This document shows positions 12,533 to 24,749 of a stretch of 64,000 nucleotides of DNA, one piece after another (position 1 is the stretch's first letter; every line of letters starts with the position of its first letter). The position numbers and the translations under genes were made by a program. This DNA comes from Paramecium pentaurelia (taxonomy: Eukaryota > Ciliophora > Oligohymenophorea > Peniculida > Parameciidae): contig CAJJDO010000004.1 in the NCBI GenBank assembly GCA_905183005.1, positions 848,499-912,498 of the forward strand, written 5' to 3'. The notes below the pieces were generated by a model, which was not told the DNA's origin, did not search any database, and was given only the letters and a program-made list of their open reading frames with translations.

Positions 12533-14043
12533 GAATATTTTGCAAACTTAAATGTTAATTTTGCAATCAAATAACTTGAAAATTATCAGTATCAGTAGAA
12601 TAAGATTTAAAACTGTCAATTTTCAAATTTCATTAAATTAAATTCTTCCTTTGAAAAAATTCTTAATATTAAATAACTAAAATAATTAATTAAGCTATTA
12701 AATTAGAGTCTAAGTTAGAATTCTTTAATTCAACAAAATTTAGTGATTCTAATGATAAACATTCGAAACAAGTTATAACATGGATTTTATCAAAAGATTC
12801 AAAACTCTTTTTTTATATGAATAATTATAAAATACATATGGAATCCAAAATAAATGACTAAAAACAATATAGTGATTATATATACTCTTATTTTAAATAA
12901 TAATCACTTAATTTTACTTTCTCATCCTTCTCATTTATATGATTATTATGATTATTGCAATAAATTCCTCATTTCTTATGCTGCTCTTTCATAATCTCTC
13001 ATCTTCTATTTTTTACGTTTATATTCCTCTTTTTATTATTCCAACTATTGATTTATTCTTTCCTATAAATTATTGAATTATTCTTATATTTAATATAAAT
13101 TAGCTTCTACACCCATTGTCCAAGGATGTTACAAACATTCTTCAGGTGTTATTCTTCTATTGAAATCAGGATCAAACATCTTATTAATCAGATCTCTTAA
13201 AATATCGAAAAATATAAAATACTTAAAATCATCTGGAAATCCTTATGGAAATAGNTAGAAATTTATATCTCTGATGGCAAAAAGCTTTATAGTTTAAGAA
13301 TTTTTCAAAGAATGTTAATATTTATGTAAATCTACTATTTTTTAATTCTATTTAAAATAAATATATTCAGAATTACTAAAAAGAAGAAAATATTTTACAA
13401 AAAGTACTTGTTTTGTAAAACATATGTATATACTTTAGCATTTGATTTACATGTTTATATTTTTTAAATAATCAAATCACAAAACTATTTAATTAATTTT
13501 TGAGATACTTTTAATTTGAAAAAGTTTATGTTTACATAAAGCGAAATCTTGAATTTTATTTGTTAAGATCTTCGAAAGAATCTTGGAGGAATCTATTTTT
13601 AGGTTTTTAAAATTGTTCAATTAATAATTTTGGGAGATATAGAAGGAATATTTTGCAAACTTAAATGTTAATTTTGCAATCAAATAACTTGAAAATTATC
13701 AGTATCAGTAGAATAAGATTTAAAACTGTCAATTTTCAAATTTCATTAAATTAAATTCTTCCTTTGAAAAAATTCTTAATATTAAATAACTAAAATAATT
13801 AATTAAGCTATTAAATTAGAGTCTAAGTTAGAATTCTTTAATTCAACAAAATTTAGTGATTCTAATGATAAACATTCGAAACAAGTTATAACATGGATTT
13901 TATCAAAAGATTCAAAACTCTTTTTTTATATGAATAATTATAAAATACATATGGAATCCAAAATAAATGACTAAAAACAATATAGTGATTATATATACTC
14001 TTATTTTAAATAATAATCACTTAATTTTACTTTCTCATCCTTC
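10425..14043. other. Spacer between receiver gene and K2
   Basis: Contains two N-flanked duplications; collapsed it is about 1.4 kb. It is almost identical to 18179-19594 and clearly diverged from its reverse complement at 29744-32573. No frame is maintained between arms: a 66-codon frame starting MKKLLCKKS is broken by an indel in the right arm. A kinase 3' fragment (12931-13254) belongs to the duplicated part. Confidence 0.6.
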
Positions 14044-14367
14044 TCATTTATATGATTATTATGATTATTGCAATAAATTCCTCATTTCTTATGCTGCTCT
14101 TTCATAATCTCTCATCTTCTATTTTTTACGTTTATATTCCTCTTTTTATTATTCCAACTATTGATTTATTCTTTCCTATAAATTATTGAATTATTCTTAT
14201 ATTTAATATAAATTAGCTTCTACACCCATTGTCCAAGGATGTTACAAACATTCTTCAGGTGTTATTCTTCTATTGAAATCAGGATCAAACATCTTATTAA
14301 TCAGATCTCTTAAAATATAGAAAAATATAAAATACTTAAAATCATCTGGAAATCCTTATGGAAATAG
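12143..14367. repeat. Two direct copies of 1112 bp flanking a single N (likely assembly artefact)
   Basis: 12143-13254 and 13256-14367 match, with the N at 13255 between them. I saw one difference (TCGAAA against TAGAAA near the end). Each copy carries the spacer and the 3' end of kinase K2; the first copy is therefore only a kinase fragment. It overlaps the preceding duplication by about 390 bp, as chained contig overlaps would. Confidence 0.8.
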
Positions 14368-15154
14368 TGTTTAATGTGAATTATTTTAAAAATTCCAAAA
14401 TTAGGCATAATCATTCTATTTAATTAAATTATATGGTTATTCTTAACAATTTCGAAAAGCAAAACAACTAGTCATCATTGCAAATAATATTTAAGCAGCA
14501 GCAAAAACATCAACTTTTGATCCATCATAGGCTATTCTATCCAAAAGTTCAGGTGCTATATAAGCTAAAATTTTAAATAGTAAACATACATTTTGTTCCT
14601 CCAAAGAAGTCGTTTATCGATCCTTATACTTATTTAGAAAATCCAAAATCTGTAATTTTCAAATTAAAATCTGAGTCAAACACAATATTATCTGGTTTTA
14701 AATCTAAATGACAAATGTTATGTTTTTTCATATGAATTAAAGCTGTCATTATTTAACGAAAATAAAATCTTGAAGTTTGTTCGTCAAATTTTTGAAGTTC
14801 TTTCAAATACGAATTCATACTAAATCATACCACAATTTATCCATTTTTTTTCTATTTATAAGAATTTAATTACTATGTAGGTAAGATTATCGCTATATTT
14901 TATAAGTTAAATTATTCTTGGATGTTTAAGTTATTATAAAATATAAACCTCTTATTTTAGTTTTTATATTATTTAAGGCCTTTCTTATTCATTTTTGATC
15001 TTCAAGAACTTAATGGCTACTAATTCATGACCTTTTCGTCCCAATTTAACACTTATGACTTATAATAAATTTTATACACTGCATAAGCTCCATAACCCAA
15101 ATATTTAATTATTATATAACCTTCACATTCACTACCTGGCTACTCCTATTACAT
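14044..15154 (-). pseudogene. K2: disrupted CAMK-like protein kinase, short C-terminal form
   Basis: Start MQQEQPGSECEGY, matching K6 of the right arm. With three introns (26, 22, 25 nt) the frame stays in register to the TGA at 14044. However, short deletions in the N-lobe (around 14800-14850) remove the strand before the hinge and create an in-frame TGA at 14825-14827, where other copies read IGMILELGEKGSML. The catalytic loop, DFG and APE lie downstream of this stop. The right-arm counterpart K6 does not have the deletion. The protein would be cut after about 90 residues, so I call it a pseudogene, subject to the doubtful assembly here. Confidence 0.7.
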
Positions 15155-15392
15155 TTCTTTTCTTTTTTTTGAATTATTTATTTTTATTTTTGATAATTTA
15201 TGTACTTTATTTAAGATAAATATAAATTTTATAATCAAATAATTAAGAATTAAGATATTTTCAAATTAAAAGAATGTTTTCAAAGAACTTTGATTTGAAA
15301 TGAGATTTATTTTGTTAATTAAACATTTCACAATGTGTTTTATATTTAAAATATATTATTAAAATTATGGTGGTTGTAATTTTTTAATAAAT

Positions 15393-17009
15393 TCATTATT
15401 GCTAAATATGTACTTCATCTCTTTGTTATTAAATTGACTATTTAAGATTCTAAACTTCTTCATTGAACTTTATATAGTCATCTCCCAAATTGAGAACTTC
15501 AACTCTTAACTTATCACCTTCAAGTTTTTTTAATTCAATCTGCATTTCTTGTTTTTCTTCATCATTTTCCATAATATTCACATTTAGCTAATTAAAATAT
15601 TTAATTTTATTACTTTGCATTTAGTTTCATGTATATTGATAATTTTACCGCATTTATCAAAATGATCAATTATAGAACAAAACAAATTTTTTGGATCATC
15701 ATAAATTAAGATCTCATCTATCATTTTAGTAGGCAGACCCCTCTTTAAAACTCTATTTTCAAAAGTAAATTTGAATTTTTTCATTATCTATCTTTTTTTA
15801 TCTATTATTGGATTCTTTTTCTAACTATTTCCTGATTTATATGATTATTATGATTATTGCAATAAATTCTTCATTTCTTATGCTGCTCTTTCATAATCTC
15901 TCATCTTCTATTTTTTACGTTTATATTCCTCTTTTTATTATTCCAACTATTGATTTATTCTTTCCTATAAATTATTGAATTATTCTTATATTTAATATAA
16001 ATTAGCTTCTAAACCCATTGTCCAAGGATGTTACAAACATTCTTCAGGTGTTATTCTTCTATTGAAATCAGGATCAAACATCTTATTAATCAGATCTCTT
16101 AAAATATCGAAAAATATAAAATACTTAAAATCATCTGGAAATCCTTATGGAAATAGTGTTTAATGTTATTTATTTTTAATATTCCAAAATTAAGCATAAT
16201 CATTCTATTTAATTAAATCATATGGTTATTCTTAACAATTGTTAAAAGCAAAACAACCAGTTATCATTTTATATAATATTTATGCAGCAGCAAAAACATC
16301 AACTTTTGATCCATCATAGGCTATTCTATCCCAAATTTCAGGTGCCATATAAGCTAAAATTTTAAATTTTAAATATACGTTTTGATCCTCCATGGAAGTC
16401 TTTAATCAATCCTTATACTTATTTAGAAAATCCAAAATCTGTAATTTTCAAATTAAAATCTGAATCAAACACAATATTATCTGGTTTTAAATCCAAATGA
16501 AAAATGTTATGTTTTTTCATATAAACTAAAACTGTCATTAATTAACGAAAATAAAATCTTGAAGTTTGTTCGTCAAATTTTTGAAGTTCTTTCAAATACG
16601 AAAGCATACTACTTTTTTCTCCTAATTCTAAAATCATACCAATTTTATTAACAATTTATCCATTTTTTTTCTATTTATAAGAATTTAATTACTATGTAGG
16701 TAAGATTATCACTAACATATTTAAGTTGTACAATTCCTGTATGGTTATGGTTATTAAGTAGTTCTAAAATATGAACCTCTTATTTTAGTTTTTATATTAT
16801 TTTAGGCCTTTCTTATTCATTTTTGACCTTCAAGAACTTAATTGCTACTTATTCATGACCTTTTTGTCCCAATTTAACACTTATGACTTATAATCAATTT
16901 TATACACTGCATAAGTTCCGTAACCCAGCTTTTTGATTATATGATAGCCTTCGCATATACTTCTAACCTCTTCTATTTCCATCTGGTTTGCTTAATTTTC
17001 GTCTTACAT
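15393..17009 (-). CDS. K3: CAMK-like protein kinase, long C-terminal form
   Basis: 505 residues after removing introns of 26, 22, 25 and 26 nt; the sum fits exactly. The start is MQDENQANQMEIEE. Kinase domain about 20-285: glycine loop GYGTYAVV, catalytic Lys49, FHLDLKPDN (Asp156), DFG (Asp175) and SKPYMAPE. A Gln-rich helical linker (about 310-380), the conserved block around VLKRGLPTKMIDEIL (about 390-440) and a terminal coiled coil follow. The third intron is identical to that of K1. It lies 238 bp upstream of K2 on the same strand with its own upstream box, so the copies are probably transcribed separately. Confidence 0.85.
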
Positions 17010-17917
17010 TATTTAATTTTATTTTTGATTATTTTTGCACTTTATTTAAGATAAATAAAAATTTTATAATCAAATAATTAAGAATTAAGATATTTTCTAA
17101 ATAAAAGAGTGTTAGAGACTTTGATTGATTTTGATGATCAAATATATAAACAATACAAATGATAAGGAATAAATTGTCTCATCCTATTTGTAATCATAAT
17201 TACAATTCCAAATGTAAATATAATAAAGAACTTTAATTAATACTTCATATAAATTATACTATAAATTTCATATTCTGTCCAACTAAAATAAGAATTCAAT
17301 ACTCTTCAATCTTTGATATACTTAGAAGTCTATTAAAATGATTATCTAAGTAATTTGGATAATTCTTTATTGTATAATCCTAATAAATTAAAAATATTAA
17401 TGACTCTTAATTATTATTATTATATATCATAAATAAACCTTAAAACTAAATATTAGTGAATAAGAGCCATTTCATTAAATTATGATTATTTGTTCTTCTA
17501 TAAATCTGACAATTAATATATTTATTTAATAATTTATAGTATATTGTTAATGACATAAAGCTTTTCAATAATATTTAAAAACAAATTTACTTCTTATACT
17601 ATTCTAGGCCTAAAATTAGAATAAAAAATATTGGATTTTATAGAAATCATTGAATAATAATAAACTTTAAGATCAACTGAATAAATAGAACTAAAAAAGA
17701 GAAATGAATTTAAATAATTAATATTTGAATTATTCAAGGAGAAATGAAAAAAATAAAATCACAATTTATTAAATAAATTGAAATTTTCTTAATGGTTTTC
17801 AATTATATTTATCTGCATTTTTTATCTTTCAAATATAATAGTTTAAATAAAATTGTAAATATAAAAAATTATCTATAGCTTTAAATTTATAATTAATCTA
17901 ATAATTATCAGTTGATT
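17010..17917. other. Spacer with repeat fragments
   Basis: Kinase upstream box at 17063-17082, then patches similar to 21075-21500 and 8920-9350 (for example around 17330-17410 and 17640-17700). No gene seen. Confidence 0.5.
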
Positions 17918-18178
17918 TCATCCTCTTTTGGGGATATTTTGGATGCTATACTCTTAAAAGTCATAATGTTTAAAGGTTTAGTACAATGCCATAATATTAA
18001 AATATACATCATCAACGATTAAAACTCTTTTACAACATGTGCTTTTAAGAGAATAAGCTTAAATAGTATCTTAGAGTTATGGTATAAAGGATTAGAGAGG
18101 TTGAAAAGTTTATTTATTTTCTTCAATTTCTTTTAAATAAACAGTAATATTGCCATTATCTATCCACTCATAATACAT
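17918..18178 (-). pseudogene. Receiver-domain remnant with internal deletion
   Basis: Second left-arm derivative of the hybrid histidine kinase gene. It starts with the same MYYEWIDNGN as the ORF at 9870-10424 and reaches RVLIVDD (next residue Val, not Glu). About 290 bp are then missing, including the phospho-acceptor loop, and the frame is shifted. The remaining 86-codon frame cannot fold as a receiver. It marks a second kinase-spacer-receiver unit in the left arm. Confidence 0.75.
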
Positions 18179-19594
18179 TTTAGAATTATAAATGATATAA
18201 TATACATATAATTAATGTTCATAGTGTAATTTTATTTATAGATTTCTAGAAAAATACTATATGTAGTAAATTTACTTATTCATTGGCTGATTTTTTTCAA
18301 TCCAAAATAAGAATTTTACAGATTCAAAAGATAAAATAAAAACTAATTAGAACTGATATTTTATTCAAATAAGCAGTTTTAAACTATTTCATACACCTTT
18401 AAATATTTTTATTTAGGCTGGATAAAATAGAAATGTATTTATAAAAATATTGATTTGATTTTTACATTTATCATAAAATTATTATTATTAATAATTTTAC
18501 TCATCATTTTATAATATTTATTAGGTGAAGTAGATAAAATTATTAATATAATTATATTAATATTTCAATTTTTTAAAGACAAAAAGATGAAAAAGCTATT
18601 ATGTAAGAAATCAATATATAACATGATCTTTATGAGTTCATATTAAACAATTCTTTATTTTTAATTAAAATCAGAATTATTAAATAAAGAGTCTAAATTG
18701 ATAATCCTTAGAAAAAATTTAACTAGAATTAGAAAGTTTCTCAAAAGCTAAATAACTAAAATTATAAAGTGCTATTATAAACTATGATAAAGTACTATAG
18801 GAACAATAGAAATTTATATCTCTGATGGCAAAAAGCTTTATAGTTTAAGAATTTTTCAAAGAATGTTAATATTTATGTAAATCTACTATTTTTTAATTCT
18901 ATTTAAAATAAATATATTCAGAATTACTAAAAAGAAGAAAATATTTTACAAAAAGTACTTGTTTTGTAAAACATATGTATATACTTTAGCATTTGATTTA
19001 CATGTTTATATTTTTTAAATAATCAAATCACAAAACTATTTAATTAATTTTTGAGATACTTTTAATTTGAAAAAGTTTATGTTTACATAAAGCGAAATCT
19101 TGAATTTTATTTGTTAAGATCTTCGAAAGAATCTTGGAGGAATCTATTTTTAGGTTTTTAAAATTGTTCAATTAATAATTTTGGGAGATATAGAAGGAAT
19201 ATTTTGCAAACTTAAATGTTAATTTTGCAATCAAATAACTTGAAAATTATCAGTATCAGTAGAATAAGATTTAAAACTGTCAATTTTCAAATTTCATTAA
19301 ATTAAATTCTTCCTTTGAAAAAATTCTTAATATTAAATAACTAAAATAATTAATTAAGCTATTAAATTAGAGTCTAAGTTAGAATTCTTTAATTCAACAA
19401 AATTTAGTGATTCTAATGATAAACATTCGAAACAAGTTATAACATGGATTTTATCAAAAGATTCAAAACTCTTTTTTTATATGAATAATTATAAAATACA
19501 TATGGAATCCAAAATAAATGACTAAAAACAATATAGTGATTATATATACTCTTATTTTAAATAATAATCACTTAATTTTACTTTCTCATCCTTC
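18179..19594. other. Spacer nearly identical to that next to K2
   Basis: Almost base-for-base equal to the collapsed sequence 10425-14043. The near identity continues into K4/K2 coding sequence to about 20290 (equivalent to about 14740), where the copies abruptly diverge. No conserved ORF. Confidence 0.6.
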
Positions 19595-20759
19595 TCATTT
19601 ATATGATTATTATGATTATTGCAATAAATTCCTCATTTCTTATGCTGCTCTTTCATAATCTCTCATCTTCTATTTTTTACGTTTATATTCCTCTTTTTAT
19701 TATTCCAACTATTGATTTATTCTTTCCTATAAATTATTGAATTATTCTTATATTTAATATAAATTAGCTTCTACACCCATTGTCCAAGGATGTTACAAAC
19801 ATTCTTCAGGTGTTATTCTTCTATTGAAATCAGGATCAAACATCTTATTAATCAGATCTCTTAAAATATCGAAAAATATAAAATACTTAAAATCATCTGG
19901 AAATCCTTATGGAAATAGTGTTTAATGTGAATTATTTTAAAAATTCCAAAATTAGGCATAATCATTCTATTTAATTAAATTATATGGTTATTCTTAACAA
20001 TTTCGAAAAGCAAAACAACCAGTCATCATTGCAAATAATATTTAAGCAGCAGCAAAAACATCAACTTTTGATCCATCATAGGCTATTCTATCCAAAAGTT
20101 CAGGTGCTATATAAGCTAAAATTTTAAATAGTAAACATACATTTTGTTCCTCCAAAGAAGTCGTTTATCGATCCTTATACTTATTTAGAAAATCCAAAAT
20201 CTGTAATTTTCAAATTAAAATCTGAGTCAAACACAATATTATCTGGTTTTAAATCTAAATGACAAATGTTATGTTTTTTCATATAAACTAAAGCTGACAT
20301 TAATTAACGAAAATAAAATCTTGAAGTTTGTTCGTCAAATCTTTTAAGTGTTAGCAAATACGAAAGCATACTACCTTTTTCTCCTAATTCTAAGATCATA
20401 CCAATTTTATTAACAATTTATCCATTTTTTTTCTATTTATAAGAATTTAATTACTATGTAGGTAAGATTATCACTAAAATATTTAAGTTCTACAATTCCT
20501 GTATGTTTGAGTTGTTCTAAAATATCAACCTCTTATTTTAGTTTTTATATTATTTTAGGCCTTTCTTATTCATTTTTTATATATAAAAACTTAATTGCTA
20601 CTTATTCATGACCTTTTCGTCCCAATTTAACACTTATGACTTATAATCAATTTTATACACTCCAGAAACTCCTTTGCCCAGATATTTAATTATATGATAG
20701 CCTTCGCATATACTAACTCCTTCTAATTCCATCTGGTTTACTTAATTTTCGTCTTACAT
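19595..20759 (-). CDS. K4: CAMK-like protein kinase, short C-terminal form (chimeric copy)
   Basis: 363 residues after removing introns of 26, 22 and 25 nt, with exact register. N-terminal part (MQDENQVNQMELEG..., glycine loop GKGVSGVV) matches K5; the C-terminal part matches K2/K6 and stops at TGA 19595 right after LLQQSQQSYK, so it lacks the LPTKM block and coiled coil of K1, K3 and K5. VAIK lysine, CHLDLKPDN, DFG and YIAPE are intact. The pattern suggests recombination between a long-form and a short-form gene. Confidence 0.8.
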
Positions 20760-21845
20760 TATTTAATTTTATTTTTGATTATTTTTGCACTTTATTTAAG
20801 ATAAATATAAATTTTATAATCAAATAATTAAGAATTAAGATATTTTCTAAATAAAAGAGTGTTAGAGGCTTTGATGTTTTTTGATTATCAAATATATAAA
20901 CAATACAAATGATAAGGAATAAATTGTCTAATTCTATTTGTAATCATAATTACAATACCAAATGTAAATATAATAAAGAATTTTAATTATAACCTAATAT
21001 TAATTATACTATACATTTCATATTCTATATGTCCAAATAAAATAAGATTTCAATACTCTTCAATCTTTCATATACATCAAAGCATCTATTAAAATGATTA
21101 TCTAAATAATTTGGATAATTCTTTATTGTATAATCCTCTAATAAATATTAATGACTCTAAATTATAAATAAACCTTATTTAATAATTTATAGTATATTGC
21201 TATTGATACAAAGCTTTGTAATAAGATTTAATAGAAATCATTGAATAATAATAAAATGTAAGATCAACTGAATAAAATAGAACTAAAGAAAAAAATAAAA
21301 ATAATAATTAATTGTTGATATCTGCATTTTTTATCTTTCAATTATATACTTAATGAAAGTCACAATTACTTTCTTTTATAATTAGATGGATAAAAAGAAA
21401 ATTTGATTTATTTTAAATCTAATAAGAATCTCATAAATTCATTTATAATTTGATTTTCTTTTTCATAATCAAATTTATACATTAAAATCTTGTAATTAAT
21501 CAATTCGAATTTAATATAATCTAAAATTTAAGGGTCAAATTTTAATAAACTCTTATTGAGCAAAGTTATAAATATTCGAATATCAAATCTTTAAAGATAC
21601 TCACACAAAAAAAAATATTCTAGTATCTTCTCATTTTATCTTAGCAAAGGAGGCTAAGCTCTTAGGAAGTAAACAAGATTATTAACGGCTGAAATATCGA
21701 AGTTAGTTGTTGAAGTATTCTTTGCCAGGTTTAATTTGACCATAGCTTACATAAACCAAACATAAGAGTCTAAGAGAAAGTAGAAAGCAAGTCTAAAGAA
21801 ATTTTAATTTTCTGTGTTTATTATTGGAGGAGTCAGGCAGCTACT
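20760..21845. other. 5' flank of K4 and end of left arm
   Basis: Kinase box at 20813-20832. 21075-21500 repeats 8920-9350. The reverse complement of 26449-26530 joins this arm at two places (about 21785-21845 and up to 21011), so 21012-21784 is either an insertion here or a deletion in the right arm. No gene seen. Confidence 0.5.
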
Positions 21846-24749
21846 CAATATTGCCAAGCAGTTTGTTTTCATAACATCGTAGTTTAATATGGAGGAATTA
21901 TCTATATTTAGAGAGTGCGAATTTGTTAATGAAAGTTTCATTTTTAAAAGCCGCAAGGTTGAGGACTCAAAATAATTAGTTTATCCAGGTCTGATTGGAT
22001 ACTAGAGCTATCCTATGCCGTATTTTATCTCTGGTAAAATGGAAGGAATTATTCTTAGAAATTTAAATTTAAGTTGAAAAAAATTTTATTGTTAATTTTA
22101 ATGAGACGCTCTTATAAATTTGTCCTTAAAATTTTGTTATTGAAAAAAATTTAATAATCCTTTATTACAACTATTAACTTTTCGAGATTATCTAGCCTAT
22201 TAATTTGTAGCAAAACGAATCGTAGGATTCTTATACAATATAGTGGACTAAAGAGGGATTTTATCAAGAACATAATGAAGACTCAAGTAATAGGCTATTC
22301 CCTATCATAAGAATTAAGTTTTGCGATAATCTTTTTTTTGTAACCTCTTTAAATCGATCTACTATTCTTCAGTGCCTGAATCAGATTTCGCGAGATTTTC
22401 TCAATTCTCTTTCTACATCATTAAAAATAGAGGAATATGTGGCATTTATTTTGGTTATACTAAAGAGTTGAGTTTCGGTTTAAACAAAATAAAAAAATAA
22501 ATTAGGAATGATTTGGGTAAAAATTTAATCTTGAAGCCAAGAGTCTTATCCCATTAGAAGTTTTTACGGCTATCCAAAAAATTATATTTCAACATTGTTC
22601 CCATAAATCAAACTTGGAGAAAATGATTATTTTACAGAAAAATCAGATAATTATAGATCAAGTTTCAAATTTAGGAAAGAAGAGGAGCAAAAGAAATAAT
22701 ATATATTTTACTTTGAAACTTTAGACTTTGAAAGTCCCTATTCTCGAAAATATTATTGATTTAGTTGATTGATAATCCGAATATAGAGGCAATATAATTA
22801 GTTGTATATTATTATTATCTCAATAAAGAAACTGAGTTTCTTAAATTTTGACTGAATAAAAGTTGTATTCCTTTATTATCCAATACTCTATTAATCTTTC
22901 TAAATAGTAGAATTTTCTTATCTTAGCTTTCATGATATTTTCTAGATTCAATAGTTCGTACTTGATTAGCCAAGGCTAGCAATTTCTAATTATTCTGGTA
23001 ATATAAAGAATTCTGATTTGAAAATTATTTTCATTAAATAGAGAAAGCAATTAACATTGTAAAGTACAGTTTGAGTGTCTGATACTGAGTTTTTACATTT
23101 AAATCCTTTTATTTTTATAAAGAATAATCTGCCCTTTATCACATAAATTTATATCATTATTAATAAATGATTGAAAAGGGATTCATTGAAATAAATATCA
23201 AATAAGGACCAAAAATTAATATAGAATATAAATTGATTTTTTTATTTATTTGGATTATTATCTCATATTTTTGAGGTAAATATTTATAAAATTAATTGAA
23301 TCATGAATTTTGCATTAATTAAAAAAAAAATTTACATTCCAGATTTAAAATCCTCCATTATTAGTTGCGCATTTTTGCTCAATTTAGCTATTGGCAGATG
23401 ATTTCGAATTAAGAAAGACATGGTAAAGATTGGATAAATTTAAAAAAAAAAAATAACAAGAATGAAGTGATTTTATTAACTTATAAAATATGTACAGAAA
23501 AACGAGTAAATCTGGGATTCACTCTAGAGTAGCTCTCAGACAAAAAAGGTCTTACAAACATCTTGTATACATCCAAATATTAGAATGAAATTTTTAAAAT
23601 ACATATACACAGATAAAGTAATTTACCTAACAAGGAATGATCTGGAGTATCAGTTTTGTTTTATTCTAGATTATCAAAAGGATTTCATATATCCTTGAGC
23701 TGGAAAAAGTCTTTAAAATTTTAAGAGAGAAATCTTTAATAAGTAAAAGATGGGAAAGTCAAAAAAAAATAAACAAAAATTGAGCCACATTATGATTCGT
23801 TTATAGAAGAAGAGAATATAGGATGAAAAAATTTAAACTAAGATACGTTCTCATCAAATCAAAATAACTTAGTTAAGTTAAAAAGAATCAATTTACAATG
23901 TTTAATGGGAGGCATCAATATTTAAAAAATATAGAATAGATAATGAGAAAATGCTTTATTATTATTCATTAAAAAAGTAATTTTTTTGTTTTTGGATGAA
24001 ACAATAATGGGTTATGCAGGCAAAGTGTTTGAGGTTTGGAAATATAAATAGTATTTTTGATGAGAGTCTTAAAAAAATTCTTATCTTCCAAAGACTATTT
24101 TGTAAGGCATTCTATAACATTAATGACTCCAAAGAAATTATAGTCAAGAAAGAATTTCGTCAATACTTCATGCTCCTACTAAAAAGCTAATGTAAACCTT
24201 TTTTTGCTGAGTGCAGCCTAAACAAAGAGTCTAACTGAAGATAATGTGGTAATCAAAAAAGTTATCACTCCAAAAATTATATAGTAATTTGAAAGCTATT
24301 CTTAGGCTATGTTGGATCAAATGGATTTCTTAATTATGAATAATTGGCATGGCATTTCAATAGCACAAAATTTATCAATACATAGTCATATTATTAGATT
24401 AAGCTCCTCACATTTTAATTGTTTTGCCATTTTGACAATATTCTAATTCATAATGGAGAAGGTCCTATGGATCTCCGTCTCTAATATATTCTTATTCACT
24501 TTTTAGAAAGTTGTAGAAGTAATCAAATTTTCCCAAAAGGAGTAAATTAAATTTACTAACATTATTGATTTAGGCTAACCTAACTGCATTCTAAAATAAC
24601 AGTCTTTTCCCACTTTATCTATAATTCTGTTTTTTAGTATAAAAAATTAGTGATTCATTTTCAAACTGAAGTCTAAAGTAAGTATTCCAAATTTAAGGGA
24701 TATATCTCAATGTTAACAATTTATTTAAAGATCAAAGTTAGCTAGATAA
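21846..24749. other. Loop of the inverted repeat, no intact gene
   Basis: Somewhat less A+T-rich than the surroundings near 21640-22020, with broken plus-strand open stretches (for example a frame beginning ILAKEAKLLGSKQDYQ at about 21632 and interrupted by TGA). This may be further debris of the retroelement whose reverse transcriptase lies at 24750-25700, but I cannot align it to a family by eye. Confidence 0.35.

Larger units (their letters stand above)
9857..21845. repeat. Left arm of large imperfect inverted repeat
   Basis: Read in reverse complement, this segment follows 26449-35203: K4/K5 start region, kinase C-terminal parts, K2/K6, spacer, then the receiver gene. It differs from the right arm by the N-flanked duplications, by a second kinase-spacer-receiver unit, by loss of about 2 kb of the histidine kinase, and by 21012-21784, which is absent from the right arm. 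Homology stops just past the receiver stop codon on one side and at about 21845 on the other. Confidence 0.8.

Noticed and set aside
21012..21784. Paramecium-type internal eliminated sequence (IES)
   Set aside because: Its boundaries are not TA dinucleotides and no IES end consensus is visible.
21950..22020. GCCGCAAGGTTGAGGACTCA and GGATACTAGAGCTATCC, resembling small-subunit rRNA core motifs
   Set aside because: The two motifs are in reversed order and 40 bases apart; the flanks show no rRNA helices. Probably chance.
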